The notes: a model not told the origin generated them from the letters alone. A stretch of 64,000 nt of DNA from Acholoe squamosa (GCA_949317995.1 OX439044.1:20794641-20858640); one strand, 5' to 3'. Counted from the first letter of the stretch, positions 1-12,947 are shown. Numbers and translations: made by a program.

Positions 1-873
1 ATCAGGCCACCTATTGGTTGTTCGTACTTTGCAGTTATAAATTTGCCTCTAGAAGAAGGCTACGTTGTGGGATAAAACTGTCATTATCGACATTCATCAC
101 CTAAGTAAAAAGACCTAAGACAATTTTAGGATCAAATGTTGCCTGACATCCCATTTAGAACCCTTCGGCACTTTTCATTAATGGCTTAGAAATCAACTTT
201 GGCATATTAACAAATTGTCTTGTACTTGTGGTATCACACTCATAAATTCATTAGCTAAGTATGTGCTGCACAGATACTGTTGTGGATTGAAATATGCAAA
301 CCTAAATTAGTGAACGGAGTTGCCGGCTGTCCCTTATATCACTGTGCTGTCATTGGTAAAGATCCAGCTAGTTGTAGTACCACATGATAATGATGACCAT
401 AAACTATTTGTGATAGACGCAGTGCAGTGTCCATGGACGAAGCACAATGTCATAGGGCAATTTGTTTTATACTATATAGAACAGGTAGTATATGATCGTG
501 GAACCACATCGATGTGAAACAAATGGGCCCAACAATTGCTTGATCAAAGTCTGTTGTCACTTGCATGGTGTTTTTGTTAATTAATAGAGGTCTGGTTATA
601 TCTCCTGTTAAAACCAACTGTACATTTGTGTGATGCTTCTGTAAAAATATAAAATCTTATAGCAATGCTTTTCTTCCCCTGGGACTAGATTTATTGACGA
701 CTGAGTTTATGATAGGCATCTGTTGAAACCCAGTGTGTGCTCCCCCTTACGAGCAATAGAAAATGGATCAGCCTCAGAGAATTATGAAAAAAAAATCAAT
801 TATATCCAAAAATTACAAAATGAAGTCTAATGAATTATCGTATTTTTGTATACTCTGGCTAGGTACTCTTCAC
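1..873. other. Non-coding stretch, nothing recognised
   Basis: A+T-rich sequence left of the first duplicated copy. I see no long ORF, terminal repeats or convincing splice-bounded exon. Short ORFs here lack domain signatures. Confidence 0.6.
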
Positions 874-3722
874 AAAAAGAATTTTAATGTGTACATGTCG
901 CGATATGATTCGCTCATATTGTTATAAAAATGAATTTGAAATTGAATCAGCAATGTATTCTTATTTTTAGACAAATGAAATGCTTTGAGTTGAGTTAGTT
1001 ATTCTCTGATTGTGTAACAACTTCGCAATGCCAGTTCTGTTGTAATTATTCCTCTATTCCATATAATTATATACTGTTAATATGCTGCATTGCATAGAGT
1101 AAGAGAGAGTAGATTCCGAGCCTAAACTTTTCAAATGCCTTCACATCGCAGAGGGATTGTATCAAAACCTTAAATTTCATTTTATCAATATTATTGTCCA
1201 TCCTGTCCAAGTTGCATGTTAGCTTGAAAGCAGGTTGCATCTTTAGTCAATGTGTACATACTCTGTAGATAGACCAGGAGGAGCCTGAAAAAAATCAAGC
1301 CTTTTCTCCAAATTAACCAGGAGGAATTTGCATCTACTTCTGTATTCTTAACAGTTTAAATCCGAGTACCCAATGTCTTTGCTGGTCTCCTGTTTGCAAT
1401 ATGGTCTCTGTTGTTGTCCTGTTGTATGAGGGTATGTAAGTCTGTTCCATGTTAAAGAGAATATAACCCTGGGGCCAATATTGTTTGATGTAAATTGTTG
1501 TAGAAGTATGGTTATGGTCTAACCTCTCCAACAACAACCACCACTGCTCAATATGTGTTGACTGACAACTAACCTAACAAAGGCCTTTTTAGGACGAGAC
1601 AACGGTGCCTCAATTGGAATAGCGATACCCATGAAAAGGTAGTAAGATGCAAGAAAACTATTCCTTAAGTCTCTACATGTTTTCAGAATGTTAGATGTCT
1701 GTTATGCTGAAATCTTTAGCAAGTTCCTCATTGGTGTTCCATGGAATGCATGCTGAAATCAACTCATGAAAAATCATAAGCTATATGTGCAGTGAGTCTA
1801 ATTGCTAGGTATTGGTCATTTGTATTTTTCCTAAGAGTCTCGAGAATTTGACAAGACGATTTAGGAAGATAAAAAAAAAACGACCTCATACATATCGCTC
1901 GGAAGTATATTATGTAGGTCTGACTGATGACTCCAAGATGCAGCAATTGTATATGTTAACAGGCGTGAGGTTATCACCCTTATCGGGGAGATTGTGATCC
2001 AGTCCCCAAGCCCTGCCCTGGCGGGTTTTGTATATAGTAAGACTGTGCTGATGTTGGTAGAAAATACCTACAAACACAGCCAGAAAACACATGTGAATAT
2101 CTCATAAGGTTTGATAAGAAATTAGCACACATACAGTGGCTTAGTTTAGCACAATAATGATAATAATGTTATCTATACATAAATATATACTCCTATATTC
2201 TTCTGTGAAGATGTCTAAATTTTAAACTTATTGTTTCCCTCCCGTATAATGGTGGTGGCGATAGCTGTAAATTTGATCACCAGAATTAAACTTCACTTCC
2301 CTGTATCAAATGGAAAAAATGGAAGAATAATTTTAGGTTATAAGTGGAATATATTCGTCCCAGTTGTCAGAGCTTTAGAAAGATGGTATTTATCCATAGG
2401 CAGACTTGTTATATGAAGGCATTCAGTAGATACTGGATAAGTTCACAATGTTCACATCTACAAATTGCAGACTCCATTGCAACAACAATGTTTAGTGAAA
2501 CAATTTCAGTCTTTTTTTTTTAACCGAGCTTGGCTTGATTCCCTTTACCTATGTTCAATTATTGTTTTGCTCCTTAGCCTTTGTCCAAGATTTGATTAGA
2601 CAAGGCTTGTCCGAGCGGTCGGTTGCAAAATTACTAGAACTATATTTCACTTTATTGCTAGGACGATGAGCAACCCATCAATCGCTCAAAAACTCTTTAC
2701 TTGAGTTACTATCCCGAGAAAAATCACGAGATATGGTCAATGAGTTTAACATTTGAGTCTTGGGGCCTGAGTAGACTAATTTTGGAGTCCGATATCAGCA
2801 TGTAATCAAGATTTAGATGCACTGCTAACCAATGATATCAAGAAACTGACACTGTAAGTTTAAACTACATTATATTACCTTTTGTTTGTGGTGTTCACTT
2901 TGCAAATCACAGGTGACTTAGTTACGACCAATAAAATGTCAGCACTGATCAATTGTGCCTTTTAAAGAATCGCGCGAGGTGCATTGGAAAAATGAACTCT
3001 CCACTACAAGTCTGCCAATGTTGAGTCTGCTTGAGTAACTGTGCTAAGGTTCTAAGTTATACAGTTGTTTACTATAATACCGCTGTCATTTGCGAAAATA
3101 CAATTTTCCCATCGTTGGAATTGCATATAGAATTCATGAAATAATAAGGGCACTGCCTGTAATTTGCTTAAAAGCTAAATAATAGTTGATTTCAAGGTTG
3201 TTATTGGTTTGTAACATTTTAGCTGTTAACACAATCGATACAATTCATATACCTAACAAAGTCATCGTAATTGGTAGGGGGAATCTTCCCCTCAGACCCA
3301 TGGCTTTCCCTGTTTATTGGGATCTATCCTCAGCCCTCTTAACCTTTGCATCAAACTCCCTTTTGAATTCCTCTATGATACACCATACAAGTCAAGAATC
3401 TGTCTTGCTATTGTACCAATAAAGATATTTTTACTAAACAGTATAGTTTGTTTCTTTTAAATGCTACTCAACCCATTGCCTATTCCTAAAGTATGCATCA
3501 AAATGAGATCAATACCCTTGTAAGGTGAGCTAGAGTAGCATTTATCAAATTGAGTGTCACTGACTTGAAACCTATTCACAAGTTAATACAAATGACCAAA
3601 CAAGAAACAATGCCCACCCATAGTAATACATAGCCAATGTGCGGGAAAAGTGCAGCAAATTCTTTTTTCAGGGTCAGGAGAATTTTAGAATTTAACCTGA
3701 ATTTTACCAAAGTCAGGTTTAG

Positions 3723-3903
3723 TGAGTGAGTAATAGATGTTTAACGCCATTTCAACAGCTTATTATAGGTCATATTCATGGCGAGAACTATATTACACAA
3801 TTTCACAGGAACGTGTCAGTGCCCACACATATGTGCACGACACATATCCGAGGGGATAGTAAAGGGGAGATATAGACCCTTTCAAGTGGGCTAGGGAAGC
3901 CCT
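3723..3903 (-). mobile_element. SINE-like element, CTCA tail
   Basis: About 181 bp flanked by an 11-bp direct repeat GTCAGGTTTAG (3712-3722 and 3904-3914), which is the target-site duplication. Read on the minus strand it starts with GGGCTTCCCTAGCCCACTT and ends in a short CTCA-type tail. Its first ~105 bases are shared with the SINE at 5548-5727, but the 3' portions differ. I did not identify clear Pol III A/B boxes, so the class is inferred from size, tail and target-site duplication. Confidence 0.75.
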
Positions 3904-4299
3904 GTCAGGTTTAGGGTATGGTTTATCTATATTAGATTTGGAACAAAGAGGTATATATTCATCAAGTAAGTGGTAAGCTTAGATTAAATGCAAGTTCTTT
4001 TTTTTATGGCTCAGGGTCTCCCTGATTCAAGGCTGCGGGGTAGGCAGGATCCATTTCAAATCAAATGGTATCAACTTTTAATTTGCATATTTTCAATAAA
4101 AAATGAGCATATAGATTGTATAACAAAAGTATCAAATATAAGTAGAAAAGGATCATATTGTTACTGTGACCTAAGTTAAAGAAAAACTGATTTATATTTA
4201 TTCATAAAAATAAACCTATTGAAACCTATATATATATAAGCCAATTTCTTCTTAAGTCAATTCCTCATAGAGTCCAATAGTAAAGGTTCCAGGATGAAT

Positions 4300-4495
4300 G
4301 CAAAGTGTCTGCGAGATGAAATTTGCACGACAATACTTGCTCTTGTCAATTCTGCGCATGCGCGAGAACTCTATAAATACAACGATCCGCCATCTTTTAT
4401 TTTAGTAACCATGGATCTGCAGTACTTTTTCCCTCCGATCGACCTTGCGCCAAACAGCAACTGTTGCGAACATGCCCCCTACACCACACGTTGAC
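4300..4495 (+). promoter_or_regulatory. Promoter-like block (NRF1-like palindrome, TATA, ATG)
   Basis: Contains TGCGCATGCGCGA, which resembles an NRF1 site, then CTATAAATAC as a TATA-like box, then an ATG in a good context (ACCATGG) about 40 bases downstream. That ATG opens a peptide of only 28 codons. The arrangement is retained in the second copy at about 16780-16975, though the palindrome there carries a substitution. It may be the promoter of an old element or gene; no downstream coding sequence was found. Confidence 0.3.
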
Positions 4496-5547
4496 TGTCC
4501 ACCCACTGGCTCCAGCTGTTTCCATCTATTTCTACTGGAAGCAGTGTATATTTAGTAGTTAAATAGTCGACTGTGTCCACCAACTGTTAGCATAAACACC
4601 ACGAGTCTTAAAAGGAGCGCAGATGTGCATGTTTAGTCCTGGTACTAGCATTACCGGCATGTTTAACTTGACAATTGCTAACTCTGTTAATAATAGGAGT
4701 ACAAGCCATTGTAATATATTGTTTTGAGGTAGCACATTATGGAGATCAATATTAGATCTTCATATTTCAGTTTTGAGCAAGATTAAAAACTTTAGTGTAA
4801 AAAGATAGAAAAAGGGTTTATAAAGTGATTTTGTGATCTATATCACACATTCAATCTCCTGAGTGTTGGAGGTCTGGTACATGTATGGACATGGGTAGGT
4901 ACTTGTGGTGTTGTGTGGATAACCTACCCTGAGCCATGTGTGCATAAAGGCACAATGTCAATTCATTTATAGAACTGAAGGATGAAAATCCAAAATGATT
5001 CAGTTCTGATGATTGGAAACTTATCTTGGAGTCATTTCCTAAGGATGCTTTTTTCAATTAAAGTATATTGATATTCCAGGGGAGAGAGCTCTTCAAAGTT
5101 GCATAGTTAAATCAAAAAGTGTGATTTTCACCCGTTTTCCTTTAAAATCTTCCATTTTTATGGGGGTCCGTGCCATGCTATATAGATGCCTGGCTATACA
5201 GAACGCCCCCCCCCCCCATTCTTTGCATTGGGTTTTGGGAAAAAAATTAAGATAAAGTTGATGGTTAATGGCAGAGATATGAATGTAAATGTAGGAAAGA
5301 TGTAAGAGATGTCCATTTTCTCTATACATTTCTAATAGTAAATTGACCTTTTTATTACTGTAATCAGGAACTTCATTTTATGATAGTTGTGAGATGAGTG
5401 GTCATGGAATACATGTGAGAAATTAGAGATGTTTCAGGAACAGGTGTTGTTTCAGGAACAGATACTAGGTTGTGCAGGTAACTGATGTAGAAAGACCAAA
5501 AGGTCCTTTTTTTACTGTTTCTATGCAATGTTAAGTCAGCATGAGTG

Positions 5548-5727
5548 ACGGGCTTCCCTAGCCCACTTAAAAGGGTCTATATCTCCTCTTTCCTATCCCC
5601 TCAGGATGTGTGTGGTGCACATATGCGCGGGCACTGACACATTCCTCTGTTAAATTATCAACCTGTGAAGCACGGGATAGCCACTTAGTGCCGCTAAAGT
5701 GCTGTAAAACACAAATCAATCAATCAA
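5548..5727 (+). mobile_element. SINE-like element, (AATC)n tail
   Basis: About 180 bp flanked by the direct repeat TCAGCATGAGTG (5536-5547 and 5728-5739). The second duplicate copy carries a single uninterrupted TCAGCATGAGTG at about 17976-17987, so it preserves the empty site. The 5' half matches the head of the SINE at 3723-3903. The 3' half is different and ends in repeated AATC. The insertion is therefore younger than the segmental duplication. Confidence 0.85.
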
Positions 5728-6239
5728 TCAGCATGAGTGTATTTATTAGTGATGTTCTAATGAGAATCAGGTAGCTGTTATTGTGAAATAATAGCATGAG
5801 GTGAAACATAGTAGGTACATGTTGCCTTGAAATCCTCTACAACAAAGGGTGAGGCAAATAAGTTGTGTTGATGAACTAAATATGGTAAACAGAAGTGGGC
5901 ACTCACTCTCCCTACATAATACATAAGCGTAAACTTATAGACATGTTGTGTTAATATCCTGCAGCAAAAAGTTCTAAGATTATGTTTGGACAGCAAGCGG
6001 GAATAGAGGCACTAACATATATGGGCACACAAATGGCTTTGTAAGTTGTTACCCATATATGGGCATGGGTCAATTTTAGGTAGATTACTATGCCTGACTA
6101 GCATGACTGATGTTTGATTGGTCTAGACACAGCTTTAATTAGCTACCTGTCGACACACAAATTAAGGCAGTTGTGTGTGAAGGATGGGTAGTTGGTGACA
6201 CCATCTCACAATCAGCAATGGCATCTGATAATCACCAGT

Positions 6240-6460
6240 GGGTAGAGTAGGCAGGGGGAGGGTGGGTGGGTGGTTGTAGGTAGGCAGGCAGGCACACCAC
6301 TGGGTGTAGGAGGTGGGGGACACTTAGCAGTCCTGGGTGGGTGGGTGGATGGGGGGGGGGGCTATTCAGCCATGCCTCAGTAGTCCTGGTTGGGCAGGAG
6401 TAGGCTCAGAGGCTTAGGGGCTATCAGAGTAGGGTGGTGGGTGTGGGTGGGAGGGGAATG
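6240..6460 (+). repeat. G-rich low-complexity tract
   Basis: Runs of GGGTGGGTGG, AGGCAGGCAGGC and a ~10-G homopolymer. The equivalent tract in copy B is at about 18490-18700 and differs in length. It shows no coding content. Confidence 0.7.
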
Positions 6461-6930
6461 GGTCTCATCCAGCACCAATCTCAGATTTCAGTAAGATCAT
6501 ATACCTGTATCATGCTACAGGTGTAGATTGCTATCAAGATATCAGTAAGGCTGTCTATAACTATAGGGTTGGACTGATGCAATCCTGTTGTTTTCCCCAC
6601 TTTCTCTTGTTCCATGCCCCCCATACTGGTAAGTGGTTACCATTTGAACTGCTCTCACTTAAAATTGCTGTCTAGTTTAGTAACTACATGGGTGCCAGGG
6701 GTTCCCCATTATAGTAGGGTTCACCATTGCTCCCAGATTCACCATACAGTGAATCGAAATTCTCCATAGTTTTTTTAACTTGAATTCACCATTTTATTAC
6801 AGTGATTCACTGTCTCTTTATCATGATATTAGGGTTGTTCAGGCAATCTCTCATATATCCTAGTATCCCTCAATGCTATAGATCTGATCCATGTTTCAAG
6901 TCAGATGTTTCAATTTCAAAACTGCCTTCT

Positions 6931-7710
6931 TTTTTTTTAAGAAAAATTTCCTTTATTTGCAATATAGTTTTTTGTATGGTATTCAAGCACATATTGTTAA
7001 TAACACATGCAAATCTCAGGTGGCCACCTTTCACCTTTTCAGGTAGTCTCGTAGGCAGCCATGATGGTATTAATTCTGACTTTTTGTGCACTTAGCAAAG
7101 GAATTAACAGTTCTATATATAATAAATAACAAGTCTCATATTGTATTTCATGTTTCAGTATTGTTAAAAACACTGAAGTATGCAACATAACGAATATTTA
7201 TATTATTACCTTCATAATAATATCATTTGCATTTACCAATGGTAATAATGGGGGGGAGGGGGGCAGCATTTTAAGTGTATACTTATTTACACAGTCGGCA
7301 CCTTATCAGACAACATTTTCTTAACTTTTGTCTTAAATATTTCTGGGTCAGGGATGTTTCTTATTTCTGGTGTTAGTTCATTCCATACTGTTGATGTTGC
7401 ATGGTATATACTTGTTTTTACAGAAGTTAATCTTGTCATTATAACTTTTAACCTTCTACCATCCCATTGTCTTGTGTACAATAATCTTTGGTCTATGTAA
7501 AATTGATTCTGTGCTCTCTTGAATGCCATAGTTGATGTAAAATACCATTGTCTATCTTTTAAATAATTAACTCCTATCAAAGCATGTACAAGATAAGTGG
7601 ATGTTTTATTATCAATTCTTAATATAATTTTAAGACACCTGTTTTGCATTCTTTGTAGTTTATCATTTAATGTTTTTGATGTAGCTTGGTATAATACACA
7701 ACCATAATCA
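6931..7710 (-). mobile_element. 5'-truncated CR1/jockey-like LINE between the duplicate copies
   Basis: The minus strand carries a LINE 3' end. It holds a C-terminal reverse-transcriptase-protein segment (7287-7711), a 3' UTR, an AATAAA signal near 6950 and a poly(A) run at 6930-6938. Its 5' truncation lies within a few bases of the start of duplicate copy B. It fills the interval between copies A and B with nothing left over, and I see no flanking target-site duplication. Confidence 0.75.
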
Positions 7711-7711
7711 A
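7287..7711 (-). pseudogene. C-terminal fragment of a CR1/L2/jockey-type non-LTR retrotransposon protein
   Basis: The frame reads FDYGCVLY, then a segment with KLQRMQNRCLKIIL, then a basic stretch, and finishes with VWNELTPEIRNIPD before FKTKVKKML and a stop. This order (YGC, LQ-x-x-QNR, WN-x-L-x-x-x-IR, FK) is the conserved region after the RT domain in CR1, L2 and jockey-like LINEs. RT catalytic motifs and the endonuclease are missing, so this is a dead 5'-truncated copy. Codons upstream of the FDYGC motif belong to duplicate copy B and are not part of the element. The family assignment is to superfamily level only. Confidence 0.75.
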
Positions 7712-10560
7712 AAAAGAATTTTAATGTGTACATGTCGCGATATGATTCGCTCATATTGTTATAAAAATGAATTTGAAATTGAATCAGCAATGTATTCTTA
7801 TTTTTAGACAAATGAAATGCTTTGAGTTGAGTTAGTTATTCTCTGATTGTGTAACAACTTCGCAATGCCAGTTCTGTTGTAATTATTCCTCTATTCCATA
7901 TAATTATATACTGTTAATATGCTGCATTGCATAGAGTAAGAGAGAGTAGATTCCGAGCCTAAACTTTTCAAATGCCTTCACATCGCAGAGGGATTGTATC
8001 AAAACCTTAAATTTCATTTTATCAATATTATTGTCCATCCTGTCCAAGTTGCATGTTAGCTTGAAAGCAGGTTGCATCTTTAGTCAATGTGTACATACTC
8101 TGTAGATAGACCAGGAGGAGCCTGAAAAAAATCAAGCCTTTTCTCCAAATTAACCAGGAGGAATTTGCATCTACTTCTGTATTCTTAACAGTTTAAATCC
8201 GAGTACCCAATGTCTTTGCTGGTCTCCTGTTTGCAATATGGTCTCTGTTGTTGTCCTGTTGTATGAGGGTATGTAAGTCTGTTCTATGTTAAAGAGAATA
8301 TAACCCTGGGGCCAATATTGTTTGATGTAAATTGTTGTAGAAGTATGGTTATGGTCTAACCTCTCCAACAACAACCACCACTGCTCGATATGTGTTGACT
8401 GACAACTAACCTAACAAAGGCCTTTTTAGGACGAGACAACGGTGCCTCAATTGGAATAGCGATACCCATGAAAAGGTAGTAAGATGCAAGAAAACTATTC
8501 CTTAAGTCTCTACATGTTTTCAGAATGTTAGATGTCTGTTATGCTGAAATCTTTAGCAAGTTCCTCATTGGTGTTCCATGGAATGCATGCTGAAATCAAC
8601 TCATGAAAAATCATAAGCTATATGCGCAGTGAGTCTAATTGCTAGCTATTGGTCATTTGTATTTTTCCTAAGAGTCTCGAGAATTTGACAAGACGATTTA
8701 GGAAAATAAAAAAAAAACGACCTCATACATAGCGCTCGGAAGTATATTATGTAGGTCTGACTGATGACTCCAAGATGCAGCAATTGTATATGTTAACAGG
8801 CGTGAGGTTATCACCCTTATCGGGGAGATTGTGATCCAGTCCCCAAGCCCTGCCCTGGCGGGTTTTGTATATAGTAAGACTGTGCTGATGTTGGTAGAAA
8901 ATACCTACAAACACAGCCAGAAAACACATGTGAATATCTCATAAGGTTTGATAAGAAATTAGCACACATACAGTGGCTTAGTTTAGCACAATAATGATAA
9001 TAATGTTATCTATACATAAATATATACTCCTATATTCTTCTGTGAAGATGTCTAAATTTTAAACTTATTGTTTCCCTCCCGTATAATGGTGGTGGCGATA
9101 GCTGTAAATTTGATCACCAGAATTAAACTTCACTTCCCTGTATCAAATGGAAAAAATGGAAGAATAATTTTAGGTTATAAGTGGAATATATTCGTCCCAG
9201 TTGTCAGAGCTTTAGAAAGATGGTATTTATCCATAGGCAGACTTGTTATATGAAGGCATTCAGTAGATACTGGATAAGTTCACAATGTTCACATCTACAA
9301 ATTGCAGACTCCATTGCAACAACAATGTTTAGTGAAACAATTTCAGTCTTTTTTTTTAACCGAGCTTGGCTTGATTCCCTTTACCTATGTTCAATTATTG
9401 TTTTGCTCCTTAGCCTTTGTCCAAGATTTGATTAGACAAGGCTTGTCCGAGCGGTCGGTTGCAAAATTACTAGAACTATATTTCACTTTATTGCTAGGAC
9501 GATGAGCAACCCATCAATCGCTCAAAAACTCTTTACTTGAGTTACTATCCCGAGAAAAATCACGAGATATGGTCAATGAGTTTAACATTTGAGTCTTGGG
9601 GCCTGAGTAGACTAATTTTGGAGTCCGATATCAGCATGTAATCAAGATTTAGATGCACTGCTAACCAATGATATCAAGAAACTGACACTGTAAGTTTAAA
9701 CTACATTATATTACCTTTTGTTTGTGGTGTTCACTTTGCAAATCACAGGTGACTTAGTTACGACCAATAAAATGTCAGCACTGATCAATTGTGCCTTTTA
9801 AAGAATCGCGCGAGGTGCATTGGAAAAATGAACTCTCCACTACAAGTCTGCCAATGTTGAGTCTGCTTGAGTAACTGTGCTAAGGTTCTAAGTTATACAG
9901 TTGTTTACTATAATACCGCTGTCATTTGCGAAAATACAATTTTCCCATCGTTGGAATTGCATATAGAATTCATGAAATAATAAGGGCACTGCCTGTAATT
10001 TGCTTAAAAGCTAAATAATAGTTGATTTCAAGGTTGTTATTGGTTTGTAACATTTTAGCTGTTAACACAATCGATACAATTCATATACCTAACAAAGTCA
10101 TCGTAATTGGTAGGGGGAATCTTCCCCTCAGACGTATGGCTTTCCCTGTTTATTGGGATCTATCCACAGCCCTCTTAACCTTTGTATCAAACTCCCTTTT
10201 GAATTCCTCTATGATATACCATACAAGTCAAGAATCTGTCTTGCTATTGTACCAATAAAGATATTTTTACTAAGCAGTATAGTTTGTTTCTTTTAAATGC
10301 TACTCAACCCATTGCCTATTCCTAAAGTATGCATCAAAATGAGATCAAGACCCTTGTAAGGTGAGCTAGGGTAGCATTTATCAAATTGAGTGTCACTGAC
10401 TTGAAACCTATTAACAAGTTAATACAAATGACCAAACAAGAAACAATGCCCCCCCCCATAGTAATACATAGCCAATGTGCGGGAAAAGTGCAGCAAATTC
10501 TTTTTTCAGGGTCAGGAGAATTTTAGAATTTAACCTGGATTTTACCAAAGTCAGGTTTAG

Positions 10561-10724
10561 TGAGTGAGTAATAGATGTTTAACGCCATTTCAACAGCTTA
10601 TTATAGGTCATATTCATGGTGAGAACTATATTACACAATTTCACACAGGAATGTGTCAGTGCCCACACATATGTGCACGACACATCCGAGAGGATAGTAA
10701 AGGGGAGATATAGACCCTTTCAAG
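10561..10724 (-). mobile_element. SINE-like element (copy B), interrupted, main part
   Basis: Counterpart of the SINE at 3723-3903. Its left target-site duplication is at 10550-10560. The element is split by the TIR element at 10725-12947; the last ~17 bp of the SINE lie at 12951-12967, followed by the right target-site duplication (12968-12978). Confidence 0.8.
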
Positions 10725-12947
10725 GGCCAAATTTTTGAAAATGGTACTTTTAGCATTTTACAGGGTTTTTAAGCTTTACCTACCAATAGGGTCAAAGCCT
10801 GTGCACTAGCCTGGTTTCATTCAAGAGAAAACATCCTAAGCTTTCAAATGAGAGTAAACTTTAGCGAGTTGGACCATAATGTTTTTGAGTTATGGGTCTA
10901 CAGAGTTGAAAAATGAAAAAAGTGTGTATTTTGCTGAAAAAATACAATTTTCACACACCCCCACATGTTGCTTATACTGTACAACACCCCTAAAAATCAC
11001 TTTTGGAATTCAATACATATGTTAACTCTGAAATCCAAAAGGTTTTAACCTGATGTACATGGTAGATTTTTTGTTCCCCCCTTCATACCTAATAAAGGTA
11101 GCATTATGCTACTCCCTGCTAAAAAATAAAACTTCTCAAAATACCAATGAAATATTCTGTTTCTACCATCCATGCTGCACTTAATTTTGAGGGACATTTA
11201 AGGGGTTTATATGGTGTAAAAAAAATTGCGGCCACACCCATTTTCTTTTAGTCCTGGCCCTAAAGTGTATTGGCATACACATTTTTGAGCAGGGAGTAAC
11301 ATTTAACATTTTGGTTAATGAATCAAATTTTACTGCTTCCATACAGTAAATTTTTGCTTTGCATATTGTATTGGCACCTCCTAATTAATCATGAACAAAA
11401 ATTAGTTCCATATTGACTCTTTGTGCCATTTGTAGATCATAAAATATGATTGGATGTTACTCTCTGCTCAAAATTCTAAGTCCTTTCGCTCTAAACCAGA
11501 TGACATCTCTGTCGTCCCTCGCATGGCGCATCCATACAGGTCTTTTCTAATCACAACAAGGACACTTCCACCTATCATTTGATCCTCTTTCTGTCCAATC
11601 TTACTGACAATTGTTATTCCTAAAGCAAAAGAAAGGTAAGGGATCAGCCAAAAATTCCCCTTTATAAGATGTACGAAGGTGTAGGGCACATGTTGATATA
11701 CTTTGTTAGGGTCCAAATGCTTTTATTTTGATCAAAACTGATGTTGTCCGTCGGCAAGTGGTGGAATTTTACCATTATTTGTAAATGACTGGGTGTTATA
11801 TGGGTTGAAGCATGTGGCCTGCCCGAGCCCTATGTGTGTTACTCCCTGCTCAAAAATAGATTCTGCTGCTAAAACTCACTCTCCTGTCTGTCAGTTATCA
11901 AAATGTGTACTTATGGTATCCTTCTGATAGATTATACACTCCTGCATCTTCCTGCAGTATGGTTATGATCCTAATACTTTAAGTGTCTGTTTGAGTGTGG
12001 AAATTCCAAAAATCTGCATCGGACCTAAAGATTTATCCCACTTTTTCACATCTCATGTCCCTAATATTGTAAAGATTACTGTTTTTTGTGGCTTTTATGA
12101 TAGATGTACCCCTCACTTATTCAAAAAATGTGTTATATGTTACCTACATGCAGTTATTTAGCCCCACTAACCCAATTAATGGGGGAATTTGAATTTTGAG
12201 CAGAGAGTAACACCTGATAGGAACATGTTTTAATTTTTTTGAGGAATATCCATCAAACTCCATCTTCTACTGTTTCATTTGCTTGTTATGGAGTCCTCCT
12301 AACCTATTTATGTAGATTTGTGTACATAATTTGCCTTTTGTGCTAATTGGGGGGTGAAATTAATTTTGAGCAGGGAGTAACGTGTTACTCCCTGCTCAAA
12401 AAAGTCAAATTGTGGTCCAACTTGTGACCAGTTCTATCACAAACTACTGCTAGATATGGAACAGATGGTAGTTGCATATTAAAGTATGCATATTGAAGTT
12501 AATATGGATGAATGTTGGTGATTATTTGACAACTTTTGACAAAACTAGATGAAAATTGGGGTTTAAGAAAAAAATTCTCAGAAAAATCAGTCAATGACAA
12601 AAGTTCAATATCCGATATCTCGGAAATTTTTTAAAGGAACATATTGATTTTTTGAATCATGATGCATACTTACTAGTAGATGTTGTAAATAGATTTAGGA
12701 GTCATTAGGATATAGTTAAGAGGTATATCCAGTTGGTATCTGAATTTTGAGCAGGGAGTAACACAAATTACAACAGATTATCTTTGAACGCTTATAAAAA
12801 CGAACCCGCTAGGAGTTGCTGCGTATGTCAGGTGTTTTTACGTAGCCAAGACATTGCCCTTTGAATGTAGTAAAGTTGTTTTAGCTTATTTTGAGTTTCA
12901 CTGTTTTTGCTTTGTCAGGGCCAAAAGTACCACATTCAAAAAATTGA
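10725..12947. mobile_element. Non-autonomous TIR element with an interspersed 18-nt motif
   Basis: Copy A gives the exact empty site (uninterrupted at about 3884-3895), so the insertion limits are known. The ends are imperfect inverted repeats of about 25 bp around ATTTTTGAAAATGGTACTTT (left) and its counterpart at 12921-12946. The sequence AAG precedes the element and is repeated at its right end (12948-12950), giving a candidate 3-bp target duplication. There is no long ORF. Internally it holds eight copies of a motif close to TTTTGAGCAGGGAGTAAC, four in each orientation. Superfamily not recognised. Confidence 0.75.
11281..12764. repeat. Interspersed motif TTTTGAGCAGGGAGTAAC
   Basis: Forward copies lie near 11283, 12195, 12364 and 12745. 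Reverse copies lie near 11456, 11838 and 12384, plus a degenerate one near 11108. The copies at 12363-12402 face each other and form a near-perfect palindrome. Spacing is irregular (roughly 170-380 bp apart), so this is not a tandem array. Confidence 0.85.

Larger units (their letters stand above)
874..6930 (+). repeat. Segmental duplication, copy A
   Basis: This segment is repeated nearly base for base at 7711-19178, apart from later insertions in each copy. Example anchors: 879 matches 7716, 3186 matches 10022, 4294 matches about 16750, and 6930 matches 19178. Similarity begins abruptly at an A-rich tract and stops abruptly after ACTGCCTTCT. No protein-coding gene is evident in the duplicated DNA. 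Short ORFs shared by both copies have no recognisable domain and differ by frame-neutral and frame-breaking changes alike. Confidence 0.92.

Noticed and set aside
876-3900. Conserved short ORFs shared by both duplicate copies as real genes
   Set aside because: Conservation reflects recent duplication of the whole segment; non-coding flanks are just as similar and no codon bias or domain is seen.
9068-9505. Overlapping small ORFs in copy B
   Set aside because: Frames are altered by a one- or two-base difference in a T run relative to copy A (about 2515), so the ORFs are not maintained.
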